DNA of 64,000 nucleotides from JBBQER01 sp052148155. Lineage in GTDB: Bacteria; Actinomycetota; Acidimicrobiia; IMCC26256; PALSA-610. Below are positions 16,375-26,012 of the stretch, one piece after another. The notes under the pieces are model-generated. The model was not told the DNA's origin, searched no databases, and saw nothing but the letters and a program-made list of their open reading frames with translations. The position numbers and the translations under genes were made by a program. Location of the stretch: positions 1-64,000 of the forward strand of contig JBKQIY010000051.1 in the NCBI GenBank assembly GCA_052148155.1, written 5' to 3'. Positions within the stretch are counted from its first letter, which is position 1; each line of letters begins with the position of its first letter.

Positions 16375-19300
16375 GTGTTCCTGCGATCACTCACACTGAA
16401 GGGTTTCAAGTCCTTCGCCGACAAGACCACGCTCGATTTCGAGCCCGGCGTCTGTGTCGTGGTCGGCCCCAACGGGTCGGGCAAGTCGAACATCGTCGAC
16501 TCGGTGGCGTGGGTGCTCGGCGCGCAAGGCGCCCGTGCCCTGCGAGGCGGAAAGATGGACGACGTCATCTTCGCCGGTACCGCCGAACGGCCGGCGCTCG
16601 GTCGCGCGGAAGTGGCGCTCACGATCGACAACACGGCCGGGATGCTCCCGATCGAGTTTTCCGAGGTCACGCTCACCCGCACGTTGTTCCGGACCGGCGA
16701 GTCGGAATACATGATCAACGGCGCTCCGTGCCGGCTGCTCGACATCCAAGAGCTGCTCTCCGACACCGGCATCGGTCGCCAGCAGCACGTGATCGTCGGG
16801 CAGGGTCAACTCGACGCCGTACTGAACGCCCGTCCCGAGGACCGCCGGGCGATCATCGAAGAAGCGGCCGGCATCTTGAAGTTCCGCAAACGCCGCGAAA
16901 AAGCTCAGCGGCGACTCGAAGCCACCGAGGGCAACCTGCTGCGCCTCACGGACCTTCTGCGCGAAGTGCGGCGCCAACTGCGTCCGCTCGAACGGCAGGC
17001 CGACGCGGCGCGCCGCCATGACGGAATCGTGCTCGAGCTGCGGTCGATCACGTTGCACCTTGCCGGACGCGAAATCGACCGCCTCCAAAGCCGCGAGCAA
17101 CGCCGCGTCGACGCACGCCGCGACCTGGCGCGCGAGGAACAAGACCTTCGAGTCAGACTGACCAGACTCGACGACGACGTGATCGGTGCCGAACGCGCCC
17201 TGGCAGTGCCAGGCGGCGACGATGTCGCCGATCTGCTGGCGCGCACGGAAGCGTTACGTGAACGGAGTCGCGGACTGACCAACCTTGTCGCCGAACGTCG
17301 GCGGGGGCTCGAACGCGAGTTAGCTGCCGTCGCCGACGAAGGCGTCGTTGAGACGCTCGTCGCCGAAGCTGCCCGGGCCCGCGAGCAGTTGTTGGCAGTC
17401 GACATCGACGCGGACATGTTGGTGCCGTTACGCGCCGACGTCGAAGCGGCCGAACGCCGCGCCGCGCAGCTCCACGACGCCAACGAATGGGCGTTCGCGG
17501 CCGGTGAGCTGCCGTCCACCCGTCTTCGCCGGGAGGCGGAGACCGAGCTCGCCGAGGCCCAGCGCGACGTCGACCAGCGCGACGCGCACGCCAACGCGAT
17601 CGCCGCCGACCTGGCGCAGCTGCAACATGAGCTCGCTCAGGTCGCGGCCGAGCTGACGACGATCGAACCGCATCGGGCCGACGCCGACGAAGCTGAGCGC
17701 GCGGCGGCGACGCTGCGCGCCGAGGTCGATGCACGGTCGTCGATCACGCCCGGCCTGACCGACGAGTCCAGAGCGCTGCGCGGCGCAGAAGAAGCCGTCC
17801 AACGCGCCGACGCGGATTGGCGCAACGCCGCCGCCGAGGCATCCCGATGGCGGGCACGCGCCGAGACCCTCGCCCTCGCGCTCGCCGACTCCGGGTCGGC
17901 CGTCGACGCTCCCGCGTTCGACGGCATGATCGGCCGACTTTCCGATCACATCGACGTCGACGTCGACGCCGAGGTCGCAGTGGCCGCCGCGCTCGGCGAA
18001 GCGTTACACGCGATTGTGATCGAAGGCGACGCCGCAGCCCGGGCCGCCGTCGCACGCCTCAAGTCGGCCGACGTGTCAGCGTTGATGCTGGTGCTGCGCC
18101 CAATTGACGGCACTCCCGTGTTGGCCTCGGTGCCGCCCGGCGCGCGGCGACTCGCGTCATGCGTCCGCTCCACCCATCCGCCGCTCGATCGTCTCCTCAC
18201 TCGGCTGCTCGCGCCGTTCGTGCTCGTCGAACAGGGATGGACCGCCGCGCTCGACATCGGGCTCGCGTCACCCGATCTGATCGCCGTCACACGAGAGGGC
18301 GACCGCTTCGGTGGTCCAAGCCCATGGCGGGCCGGGCCCCCAGGGATATCGGCCGTCACTCCCGCCGCCCTCGACGACGCCACCGAACGCGCGCGCGTCG
18401 CCGAAGCTGACAGCGAAGCAGCCGCGAGGAGCGTCGAGACCGAGCGCCAACGACTTGCCGCCGCCCGCCGGGCTGAACTCATCGAGACCGAAGCCGATCG
18501 GCGGCGCAGCCAACAGCTCGAAGAGTTGACCAAACGCGCGGCCGAAATGCGCCGCGCGGTCGACGTGCGCGCCGCCTCGCTCGACGAGCGACACGCGTTC
18601 CTCGGCCGCCGAGTCGAGGAACTGCTCGCCGACCAGCCACGAGATCCTGCCGCCCGCCAGGCATCGGCGCAACGGATACGCACAGCAGTGTTGGCGCTCG
18701 ACGACGCCCGCATCGCCGAGGCCGCCGCGGCCGAACGGCTCGCCGCCAGCCGCGACGAGGTCGAACAAGGCGACGTGCACGCCGCGCAGCTCCGTCAGCA
18801 ACTCGAAATCCAGGGTGCGGCCGTCGCCGAACGGCGGTCGGGACTCACGACCCGTCTCGCCGAGTTCGAGGCGCGACTTGCGGCACGTCCCGACGAGGAG
18901 GCCCGGGCGCGTGCCCGGCGCTCGCAGCTCGAGCACAAGCGCGACGCTATCGACGCGTTGGCGGCCCGGCTTTCGGAACGGGCGACCGAAGCCGAACGTC
19001 TCGCTGATCGTCTGCGCCGTCGGCGTCGCGAACAATCCGAAGCGGCCCGGGCCGCGGGCGCAAAACTTGACGGCCTCCGCACCGACCGTTCCGCGGCGGA
19101 ACAGCTCCTCGCTGAGGTACGCGAGCGGGTCGGCCGGCTGGAGATCGAAGAGGCCGAACTCCGGCTGCGCTTGGAGCAAGCCGTCGAGAACGTCCGGCGA
19201 GAATTCGACTGCGAACCCGACGTCGCGGTTTCGGCACCGATACCGGACGTCGCCGACGGCACCACATTGTCGGCACGCGCGCGCGAACTTGAGCGTGACC

Positions 19301-19923
19301 TGAGACTGATGGGACCGATCAATCCGCTCGCCGTGTCGGAGTTCGACGCGCTCGTCGAGCGGCACGAGTTCTTACAGCAACAGCTCGACGACGTCCGCAA
19401 CACCCGTCGCGAACTCGCGCGGGTCATCAAGGCGGTCGACGAAGAGATCGTCAATGTGTTCGAATCCGCATTCGCCGACGTCGCTCGCCACTTCTCCGAG
19501 TTGTTCGCGATGCTGTTCCCAGGCGGGTCCGGGCGCGTCGTGCTCACCGATCCCCACGACCTCCTGAACACCGGTATCGAGATGGAAGCGCGACCCTCGG
19601 GCAAGACCGTGCGTCGCCTCTCGTTGTTGTCCGGTGGCGAACGATCACTCACCGCGCTCGCGTACCTGTTCGCCGTGTTCCGTGCCCGGCCCTCGCCGTT
19701 CTACCTCATGGACGAAGTCGAGGCCGCGCTCGACGACGTGAACCTGCACCGATTCCTCGATCTCGTCCACGAATTCCGAGACGAAGCGCAGCTGCTCATC
19801 GTCTCACACCAAAAACGTACGATGGAAGCGGCCGACGTGCTCTACGGCGTCTCGATGCCGCCGGGAGGCTCGAGTCGAGTCGTGAGCCAACGCATCCGCG
19901 ACCTCCAGCTCGAAGAGGCGTAA
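16375..19923 (+). CDS. smc: Chromosome segregation protein SMC
   Basis: ATPase that with ScpAB compacts and aligns chromosome arms. 1182 residues, normal length. The head opens with SLTLKGFKSFADKT and Walker A VVGPNGSGKSNIVDSVAWVLG (residues about 25-46). Two long coiled coils (about 165-500 and 670-1000) flank a hinge near 510-640. The C-terminal head has LSLLSGGERSLTALAYLFAV and Walker B FYLMDEVEAALDD near 1080-1125. GTG is chosen for the AGGAGGAGG upstream. ScpA/ScpB are not in the window. ftsY follows. Confidence 0.97.
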   Translation: MFLRSLTLKGFKSFADKTTLDFEPGVCVVVGPNGSGKSNIVDSVAWVLGAQGARALRGGKMDDVIFAGTAERPALGRAEVALTIDNTAGMLPIEFSEVTLTRTLFRTGESEYMINGAPCRLLDIQELLSDTGIGRQQHVIVGQGQLDAVLNARPEDRRAIIEEAAGILKFRKRREKAQRRLEATEGNLLRLTDLLREVRRQLRPLERQADAARRHDGIVLELRSITLHLAGREIDRLQSREQRRVDARRDLAREEQDLRVRLTRLDDDVIGAERALAVPGGDDVADLLARTEALRERSRGLTNLVAERRRGLERELAAVADEGVVETLVAEAARAREQLLAVDIDADMLVPLRADVEAAERRAAQLHDANEWAFAAGELPSTRLRREAETELAEAQRDVDQRDAHANAIAADLAQLQHELAQVAAELTTIEPHRADADEAERAAATLRAEVDARSSITPGLTDESRALRGAEEAVQRADADWRNAAAEASRWRARAETLALALADSGSAVDAPAFDGMIGRLSDHIDVDVDAEVAVAAALGEALHAIVIEGDAAARAAVARLKSADVSALMLVLRPIDGTPVLASVPPGARRLASCVRSTHPPLDRLLTRLLAPFVLVEQGWTAALDIGLASPDLIAVTREGDRFGGPSPWRAGPPGISAVTPAALDDATERARVAEADSEAAARSVETERQRLAAARRAELIETEADRRRSQQLEELTKRAAEMRRAVDVRAASLDERHAFLGRRVEELLADQPRDPAARQASAQRIRTAVLALDDARIAEAAAAERLAASRDEVEQGDVHAAQLRQQLEIQGAAVAERRSGLTTRLAEFEARLAARPDEEARARARRSQLEHKRDAIDALAARLSERATEAERLADRLRRRRREQSEAARAAGAKLDGLRTDRSAAEQLLAEVRERVGRLEIEEAELRLRLEQAVENVRREFDCEPDVAVSAPIPDVADGTTLSARARELERDLRLMGPINPLAVSEFDALVERHEFLQQQLDDVRNTRRELARVIKAVDEEIVNVFESAFADVARHFSELFAMLFPGGSGRVVLTDPHDLLNTGIEMEARPSGKTVRRLSLLSGGERSLTALAYLFAVFRARPSPFYLMDEVEAALDDVNLHRFLDLVHEFRDEAQLLIVSHQKRTMEAADVLYGVSMPPGGSSRVVSQRIRDLQLEEA

Positions 19924-20005
19924 CCAGCACAGATCCGTCGCTCGGTCATTGACGACCGACGCGCCAGCGAGAGCGCACCGGACGTCGCCACCGTAGACGC
20001 ATGGG

Positions 20006-20011
20006 TAGTGT
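20006..20011 (+). promoter_or_regulatory. -10 box (TAGTGT) supporting the GTG start of ftsY
   Basis: TAGTGT is followed by 7 nt and then GTG 20019. This predicts a leaderless message and argues against the in-frame ATG at 20001, which would lie upstream of the box. Confidence 0.35.
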
Positions 20012-20018
20012 GCGCGGC

Positions 20019-21194
<1,176 letters not shown>

Positions 21195-21205
21195 AGTACG
21201 AAACC

Positions 21206-22552
21206 TTGTTCGACGCGCTGTCCGACCGTCTCGAAGGCATCTTCAGTCGCGTCCGCAACCGCGGACGGTTGTCGGAACACGACATCGACGAAGTAACGCG
21301 CGAGATTCGTCGGGCGCTGCTCGAAGCCGATGTCAACGTACGAGTCGCGCGCGCGTTCATCGATCGGGTGAAAGAACGCGCCATCGGCGCTGACCTCTCG
21401 AAGAGCCTTTCGCCCGGGCAGCAGTTCATCAAGATCGTCCACGACGAGCTCGTGCAGACGCTCGGCGGCCAGACCGGCAAGCTGACGATGAGCCCGAAGC
21501 CGCCGACCGTCGTGATGCTTGCCGGCCTCCAGGGTTCGGGAAAGACCACCGCCGCCGGCAAGCTCGCGCGGTTGCTCAAGTCGCAGGGCCTGCAGCCGCT
21601 GCTCGTCGGTGCCGACCTCCAGCGTCCGGCCGCGGTCGAGCAGCTGCGCGTCCTCGCCGAACGCGTCGACGTTCCGTTCTTCTCCGATCCGTCCGATCCG
21701 GTCGCGTCGGCGCGCGCCGGCATCGAAGAAGCGCAGCGCCTTGGCCGCAACGTCGTGATCGTCGACACCGCGGGCCGACTCCAGATCGACGTCGAGTTGA
21801 TGGAGGAGCTGCGCGATATCCGCGACGCGGTGCAACCCAACAACACGCTTCTCGTGGTCGACGCGATGACCGGACAAGAAGCCGTCAACGTTGCGGCGGC
21901 ATTCCACGAGACCGTCGGACTCGACGGTGTGATCCTCACCAAGATCGACGGTGACGCGCGCGGCGGCGCCGCGCTGTCGGTGAAAGAAGTTGTCGGCAAA
22001 CCCATCCTTTTCGCCGGTACCGGCGAAAAGCTCGACGAGTTCGAAGCCTTCCATCCCGATCGCATGGCCGACCGCATCCTCGGTATGGGCGACGTGATGA
22101 CCCTGATCGAAAAGGCCGAGGCTGCGTTCGACACCGAACAGAAACAACGGGCCGAGCAGATCCTTCGGGAGGGAACGTTCACCCTCGAGGACTTCCTCGA
22201 CCAGATGCAGCAGGTCAAAAAGATGGGTTCGATCCAGAACGTGATCGGGATGCTGCCAGGAATGCCCAAGGAGGTCCGCAAGGCCGAGATCGACGACCGC
22301 GAGATCACACGGATCGAGGCGATCATCCAGTCGATGACGCCCGCCGAGCGCCGCAAGCCCGACCTCATCAACGGCTCGCGCCGCGGGCGCATCGCCAAAG
22401 GCGCCGGGGTCAATTCCTCCGACGTCAACAACCTGCTCAAGCAGTTCAAGCAGGTGCAGCAAATGATGCGGTCGATGGGCGGTGGCCGGGGCAAAAAGGG
22501 CAAGCGTTCCGGACTGTCGCTCGGGGACCTTCCCGGCCTGCAGGGCCGATAG
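21206..22552 (+). CDS. ffh: Signal recognition particle protein Ffh
   Basis: Binds signal peptides and 4.5S RNA and delivers nascent membrane proteins to FtsY. 448 residues. N domain FDALSDRLEGIFSRVRNRGRL; G domain GLQGSGKTTAAGKLA, DTAGRLQID, TKIDGDARGG; M domain with methionine-rich helices (FLDQMQQVKKMGSIQNVIGM, QQMMRSMGGGRG). The TTG start is fixed by the conserved N-terminus; no good ribosome site is seen. The 4.5S RNA gene was not found in the window. Confidence 0.97.
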   Translation: MFDALSDRLEGIFSRVRNRGRLSEHDIDEVTREIRRALLEADVNVRVARAFIDRVKERAIGADLSKSLSPGQQFIKIVHDELVQTLGGQTGKLTMSPKPPTVVMLAGLQGSGKTTAAGKLARLLKSQGLQPLLVGADLQRPAAVEQLRVLAERVDVPFFSDPSDPVASARAGIEEAQRLGRNVVIVDTAGRLQIDVELMEELRDIRDAVQPNNTLLVVDAMTGQEAVNVAAAFHETVGLDGVILTKIDGDARGGAALSVKEVVGKPILFAGTGEKLDEFEAFHPDRMADRILGMGDVMTLIEKAEAAFDTEQKQRAEQILREGTFTLEDFLDQMQQVKKMGSIQNVIGMLPGMPKEVRKAEIDDREITRIEAIIQSMTPAERRKPDLINGSRRGRIAKGAGVNSSDVNNLLKQFKQVQQMMRSMGGGRGKKGKRSGLSLGDLPGLQGR

Positions 22553-22563
22553 CCGTCATGTTC

Positions 22564-22569
22564 TAGACT
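22564..22569 (+). promoter_or_regulatory. Possible -10 box (TAGACT) for the rpsP operon
   Basis: TAGACT lies in the 60-bp gap after ffh, 43 bp before the rpsP start; the leader contains GCAGGAG as ribosome site. Confidence 0.4.
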
Positions 22570-22612
22570 CACTCGCCGTTCTCAGCGAGCACACTTACGA
22601 GCAGGAGTTTCG

Positions 22613-23035
22613 TTGGCCGTCAAGATCCGTTTGATGCGCGTGGGCAAAAAGAAACAGCCCAGCTACCGAGTGGTGGTGTCCGACGCGCGAAGCCCTCGCG
22701 ACGGCCGGTTCATCGAGGTGCTCGGCCAGTACGCACCCCGCGCGGAGCCGTCGGTGGTTTCGATCGACGCTGATCGTGCGCTGCACTGGCTCCGGGTCGG
22801 CGCGCAGCCAACTGAGCAGGTCGCCAAACTGCTCGAGATCACCGGCGTGTGGGCCGCGTACAAAGCCGCCGTCGGCAAAGACGCCGTCGCCAAACCCAAG
22901 GCGAAGACACCACCGAAGGCGCAGAAGGTCGAGGCGGCCGCTCCGCCGTCGCCACCTCCCGTAACGCCGGCCTTGGACGCCACCGCGGCCGAAGCGCCGG
23001 CTGAAACACCCGCCACCGAGGACGTGTCCGAGTGA
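22613..23035 (+). CDS. rpsP: 30S ribosomal protein S16 with C-terminal extension
   Basis: VKIRLMRVGKKKQPSYRVVVSDARSPRDGRF and IEVLGQYAPR, DRALHWLRVGAQPTEQVAKLL are the S16 core (about residues 1-85). A Pro/Ala/Lys-rich, probably disordered tail of about 55 residues follows (KPKAKTPPKAQKVEAAAPPS), longer than the usual 80-90 residue protein. TTG start with GCAGGAG 6-7 bp upstream. The stop overlaps the next start (GTGA). Operon rpsP-khpA-rimM-trmD-rplS. Confidence 0.96.
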   Translation: MAVKIRLMRVGKKKQPSYRVVVSDARSPRDGRFIEVLGQYAPRAEPSVVSIDADRALHWLRVGAQPTEQVAKLLEITGVWAAYKAAVGKDAVAKPKAKTPPKAQKVEAAAPPSPPPVTPALDATAAEAPAETPATEDVSE

Positions 23036-23379
23036 CCGACGACGATCTCGTCGACGACGACTTCGAAGAGGAAGACGACTTCGAAGACGACGACTTCGAA
23101 GAGGAAGACGAGATCGGCGCCGAAGGAAATCGAGTGAAGGGCGCACGCGCCAAGACCGTGATCGAGCTTGTCGCGCGGCAACTCGTCGACGACCCCGACG
23201 GTGTGTTCGTCGATACAACCGAGCGTTCGGACAACGTCGCGATCCTGATCCACACCAGTCCCGGCGACCTCGGCCGCATCATCGGCAAGCGAGGTCGTGT
23301 GATCCAGGCGTTACGTCAGGTCGGTCGGGCGGCCGGCGCGACCGAAGGTGTTCGGGTCACGGTCGAGGTCGCGGAGTAG
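23032..23379 (+). CDS. khpA: KH-domain RNA-binding protein KhpA with acidic N-terminus
   Basis: The last 80 residues are KhpA: KTVIELVARQLVDDPDGVFVD, then the KH loop GDLGRIIGKRGRVIQALRQVGRA. KhpA binds RNA with KhpB in Gram-positives and affects cell division. From GTG 23032 the protein gains about 34 residues almost wholly Asp/Glu/Phe, encoded by a 23-bp direct repeat. An in-frame GTG at 23134 has GAAGGA at proper spacing and would give an 81-residue protein of usual size, so the start is ambiguous. Usual place between rpsP and rimM. Confidence 0.85.
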   Translation: MTDDDLVDDDFEEEDDFEDDDFEEEDEIGAEGNRVKGARAKTVIELVARQLVDDPDGVFVDTTERSDNVAILIHTSPGDLGRIIGKRGRVIQALRQVGRAAGATEGVRVTVEVAE

Positions 23380-23396
23380 CACCGAAACCTGTCGAC

Positions 23397-23876
23397 ATGA
23401 CGGACGAACCCGTCCTCCTCGAGGTTGGACACGTCGGTCGGGCGCACGGACTGCGCGGCGAGGTTCACGTCGTTGCGGTGACGAATCTTCCGGAACGTTT
23501 CGCTCCCGGGTCGCGCCTGGTCGTCGGTGATGTTCCCCTCGTCGTCGAGTCTGCCCGGACGGCCGGGAACGGATGGGTCGTGCATTTCGCCGACGTGAAC
23601 GACCGCAACGCGGCCGAGCTCCTGCGCGGCCGGTCGGTGAAAGCAAGCGCGCTCGACGCTGCCCCCGACGGAGCGGTGTTCGTGCACGAGGTGATCGGCG
23701 CCGAAGTTCGCGATCGTGCCGGGAACCGCATCGGCCGCGTCGAAGCAGTGCAGGCCAATCCGGCGCACGATCTCCTCGTGCTCGACAACGGAGCGCTCGT
23801 GCCGATGGTCTTCGTCGTCGATCAACAGCCCGGAATGTTGGTGGTCGACCTGCCCGACGGTCTCCTCGACCTCTGA
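23397..23876 (+). CDS. rimM: 16S rRNA processing protein RimM
   Basis: 159 residues. VGHVGRAHGLRGEVHVVAVTN is the RimM N-terminal domain signature (G.HGL.G), and the PRC-barrel half holds VHEVIGAEVRDRAGNRIGRVEAVQANPAHDLL and ALVPMVFVVDQ. It assists maturation of the 30S head with S19. The TGA overlaps the trmD ATG by one base. Confidence 0.95.
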   Translation: MTDEPVLLEVGHVGRAHGLRGEVHVVAVTNLPERFAPGSRLVVGDVPLVVESARTAGNGWVVHFADVNDRNAAELLRGRSVKASALDAAPDGAVFVHEVIGAEVRDRAGNRIGRVEAVQANPAHDLLVLDNGALVPMVFVVDQQPGMLVVDLPDGLLDL

Positions 23877-24616
23877 TGAGAATCGACGTATTCACAATCT
23901 TTGCCGAGTACCTGTCGGCCCCGCTGTCGGTCTCGTTGGTCGGTCGTGCCCGCGACGCCGGTCTGCTCGACGTGCGCATACACGACCCGCGAGCGTTCAC
24001 AACTGACGTGCATCACGCGGTCGACGACGCACCGTTCGGCGGAGGGGCAGGCATGATCATGATGCCCGAACCTCTGTTCTCGGCGGTCGAAGCGGTGAAA
24101 CCAGCGCGGCCGCTGCTGATGCTGTCGGCGAGTGGGCCGCGGTTCGATCAGGTCCGCGCACGCGAGCTCGCCGCCGGCGACGGCTTCTCGTTGCTGTGCG
24201 GACGGTACGAAGGCGTCGACCAGCGAGTTGCCGACTACTGCTGCGACGGTGAGCTCTCGGTCGGCGACTATGTGCTCGCCGGCGGGGAGGCAGCCGCGCT
24301 CGTCGTGATCGAAGCTGTTACCCGATTGGTGCCCGGCGTGATGGGAAACGCCGCGTCGTCGACCGAGGAGTCATTCAACGTCGCTCCCGACATGGCCCTC
24401 CTCGAGTATCCGCAATATACGCGTCCGGCCCGTTTTCGCGACTGGGAGGTTCCCGCAGTCCTGCGTTCGGGTGACCACGCCCGGATCGCCCGGTGGCGGC
24501 ACGCACAGTCGCTGCTCCGGACCCGCGAGCGACGTCCGGATCTGGTCTCCGGGCCCCTCAGCGCCGAAGAGGAGCGCCTCCGAGCCGAGTTCCCGCCCGA
24601 CGATGACGGCCGCTAG
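23876..24616 (+). CDS. trmD: tRNA (guanine-37-N1)-methyltransferase
   Basis: Methylates G37 of tRNAs reading CNN codons, preventing +1 frameshifts. 246 residues with the SPOUT trefoil knot: LLCGRYEGVDQRVADY, ELSVGDYVLAGGEAAALVVIEAV and, earlier, DDAPFGGGAGMIMMPEPL; ends with LLEYPQYTRPARFRDWEVPAVL and SGDHARIARWR. Start by TGATG overlap with rimM. Confidence 0.97.
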   Translation: MRIDVFTIFAEYLSAPLSVSLVGRARDAGLLDVRIHDPRAFTTDVHHAVDDAPFGGGAGMIMMPEPLFSAVEAVKPARPLLMLSASGPRFDQVRARELAAGDGFSLLCGRYEGVDQRVADYCCDGELSVGDYVLAGGEAAALVVIEAVTRLVPGVMGNAASSTEESFNVAPDMALLEYPQYTRPARFRDWEVPAVLRSGDHARIARWRHAQSLLRTRERRPDLVSGPLSAEEERLRAEFPPDDDGR

Positions 24617-24619
24617 CAT
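24614..24619 (+). promoter_or_regulatory. Possible -10 box (TAGCAT) for rplS
   Basis: TAGCAT begins at the trmD stop and lies 36 bp before the rplS ATG, allowing separate transcription of L19. Confidence 0.3.
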
Positions 24620-24655
24620 CGCGGGCTCGCGCCTGCGACCTGGAGTACTTCCACC

Positions 24656-25000
24656 ATGAACCGCACTGACCTCGTCGACCGCGCGTATCTGCGCGACGAC
24701 ATTCCCGACTTCGGTCCCGGCGACACCCTCAAAGTCCACGTCCGGGTGGTCGAGGGCACCCGCGAGCGGGTCCAGCTCTTTCAAGGCGCTGTGATCCGCC
24801 GACAGGGCAGCGGCGCCCGCGAGACGTTCACGGTGCGCAAGGTCAGCTTCGGAGTAGGTGTCGAACGCACGTTCCCGGTCCATTCGCCGATCCTCGCCCG
24901 AATTGAGGTCGTGACCCGTGGCGACGTGAGGCGAGCCAAGCTGTACTACCTGCGCGACCGCGTCGGGAAGGCCGCGAAGATCAAAGAGAAGCGCTTCTGA
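24656..25000 (+). CDS. rplS: 50S ribosomal protein L19
   Basis: 114 residues: DIPDFGPGDTLKVHVRVVEGTRERVQLFQGAVIRRQGSG, ETFTVRKVSFGVGVERTFPVHSP, and the basic end AKLYYLRDRVGKAAKIKEKRF. L19 sits at the 30S-50S interface. It closes the rimM-trmD-rplS run. In many actinobacteria lepB and rnhB follow; here the next gene is DUF2469. Confidence 0.97.
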   Translation: MNRTDLVDRAYLRDDIPDFGPGDTLKVHVRVVEGTRERVQLFQGAVIRRQGSGARETFTVRKVSFGVGVERTFPVHSPILARIEVVTRGDVRRAKLYYLRDRVGKAAKIKEKRF

Positions 25001-25061
25001 TCCAGGCCTGCGTTCGCGCGCCGGACCGTCGAGCCATGATCGGATCGGCCGCAACCCGGCG

Positions 25062-25067
25062 TAGACT
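25062..25067 (+). promoter_or_regulatory. -10 box (TAGACT) for the DUF2469 gene
   Basis: TAGACT is followed by 9 nt and then ATG 25077, with no ribosome site between, predicting a leaderless or nearly leaderless mRNA. Confidence 0.4.
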
Positions 25068-25076
25068 TGCGGCTTC

Positions 25077-25370
25077 ATGAGCACCGAAGATCTCGAGCGC
25101 TACGAAACCGACATCGAGCTGCAGCTGTACCGCGAGTACCGCGACGTCCTGCCGATGTTCCAGTACGTCGTGGAGACCGAGCGTCGGTTCTATCTCGCGA
25201 ACGAGGTCGATCTCGAAGTACGCCGCGATGAAGGCCGCACCTACTTCGAGCTCCGTCTTCGCGACGCGTGGGTATGGGACATGTACCGCAACACCCGCTT
25301 CGTCGCCGACGTGCGGGTGGTGACGTTCAAGGACGTGAACGTCGAGGAACTTCCCGGCAAGGATCTCTAA
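25077..25370 (+). CDS. DUF2469 family protein
   Basis: 97 residues: STEDLERYETDIELQLYREYRDVLPMFQYVVETERRFYLANEVDLEVR, then YFELRLRDAWVWDMYRNTRFVADVRVVTFKDVNVEEL. This is the actinobacterial DUF2469 family (Rv2901c type), typically near rplS, lepB and rnhB. Acidic and aromatic, no membrane segment, no known biochemical role. A perfect GC-rich hairpin begins right after the stop. Confidence 0.93.
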   Translation: MSTEDLERYETDIELQLYREYRDVLPMFQYVVETERRFYLANEVDLEVRRDEGRTYFELRLRDAWVWDMYRNTRFVADVRVVTFKDVNVEELPGKDL

Positions 25371-25389
25371 CGTCGGGCGACGCCCGACG
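25371..25389. terminator. GC-rich hairpin after DUF2469, no U-tract
   Basis: CGTCGGGC, loop GAC, GCCCGACG: a perfect 8-bp stem starting on the base after the stop codon. There is no T-run, so it would be an I-shaped actinobacterial-type terminator or an mRNA-stabilising end. Being a palindrome it could also serve the convergent gene, whose stop is at 25524. Confidence 0.4.
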
Positions 25390-25523
25390 TGTCGCCCGAC
25401 CCGCGAAGCGGCCACGTCGCGGTCGCCGAATCCACGATCGCTGCCGCGTTCCTCGATCGACCGGACGCGTTCCGACGGGAAGACCACCTCGGTTGTAGCT
25501 CCGGCGCCTGACCGTTCGCCGCG

Positions 25524-25781
25524 TCAGTTCCCGCGGCCGCGCCGCCGCTGCGCCCGTTCTTGGCGTCGCTGCTCGCCCCGCCAACAGCCAGTGTGCCAAT
25601 GGCGTCGCTCCTGGGGAGCGTCGAGCGGGATGACGACTTCGTGGCCCTCGCCCGGGCGGATCTCGTGGTCGCAGCCCGGACACCGGTAGGTCTTGTCGGC
25701 CTGGTACGGCTGCATGTGCCGGACATCGATCGGCGCGTCGTCGCCGGGGTTGTTCGCGTCGGTCCAGTCGTGCTCGGTCAT
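25524..25781 (-). CDS. Small zinc-ribbon-like protein with CPGC and HWHTGCW motifs
   Basis: 85 residues: a polar N-terminus, then TYRCPGCDHEIRPGEGHEVVIPLD and RRHWHTGCWRGEQRRQERAQRRRGRGN. The cysteine pair CxxC plus HWHxxC looks like one zinc site with a strongly basic tail, suggesting nucleic-acid contact. Similar proteins occur across actinobacteria near the DUF2469 region, without a known role. ATG at 25781 is the only start that gives a compact protein. Convergent with DUF2469. Confidence 0.7.
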   Translation of the reverse strand: MTEHDWTDANNPGDDAPIDVRHMQPYQADKTYRCPGCDHEIRPGEGHEVVIPLDAPQERRHWHTGCWRGEQRRQERAQRRRGRGN

Positions 25782-26012
25782 TGGTTCCGCCGCACCAACC
25801 AAAAGGACAGGATCGTCACCACGCCCACGCGGTCGTGCCAAGCGCGGTGTCGCCACGCCGACGCACGTTCGGACGGAAAGTATTGGAGCCCACCCACCTA
25901 CGTTAACGATTCGGGCACTCGTTCCGAGCCGTGCATCGCACGCTGAGCTGTCCGAACGTCCGAGCGTACGCTCTGCGCTTGACGACGCACCGTCGGATTC
26001 GGGAGGAATCGT

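Noticed and set aside
25485..25500. TTGTAGCTCCGG resembling a tRNA D-arm
   Set aside because: No acceptor stem, anticodon arm or GGTTCRA T-arm at fitting distances; no tRNA gene was found in the window.
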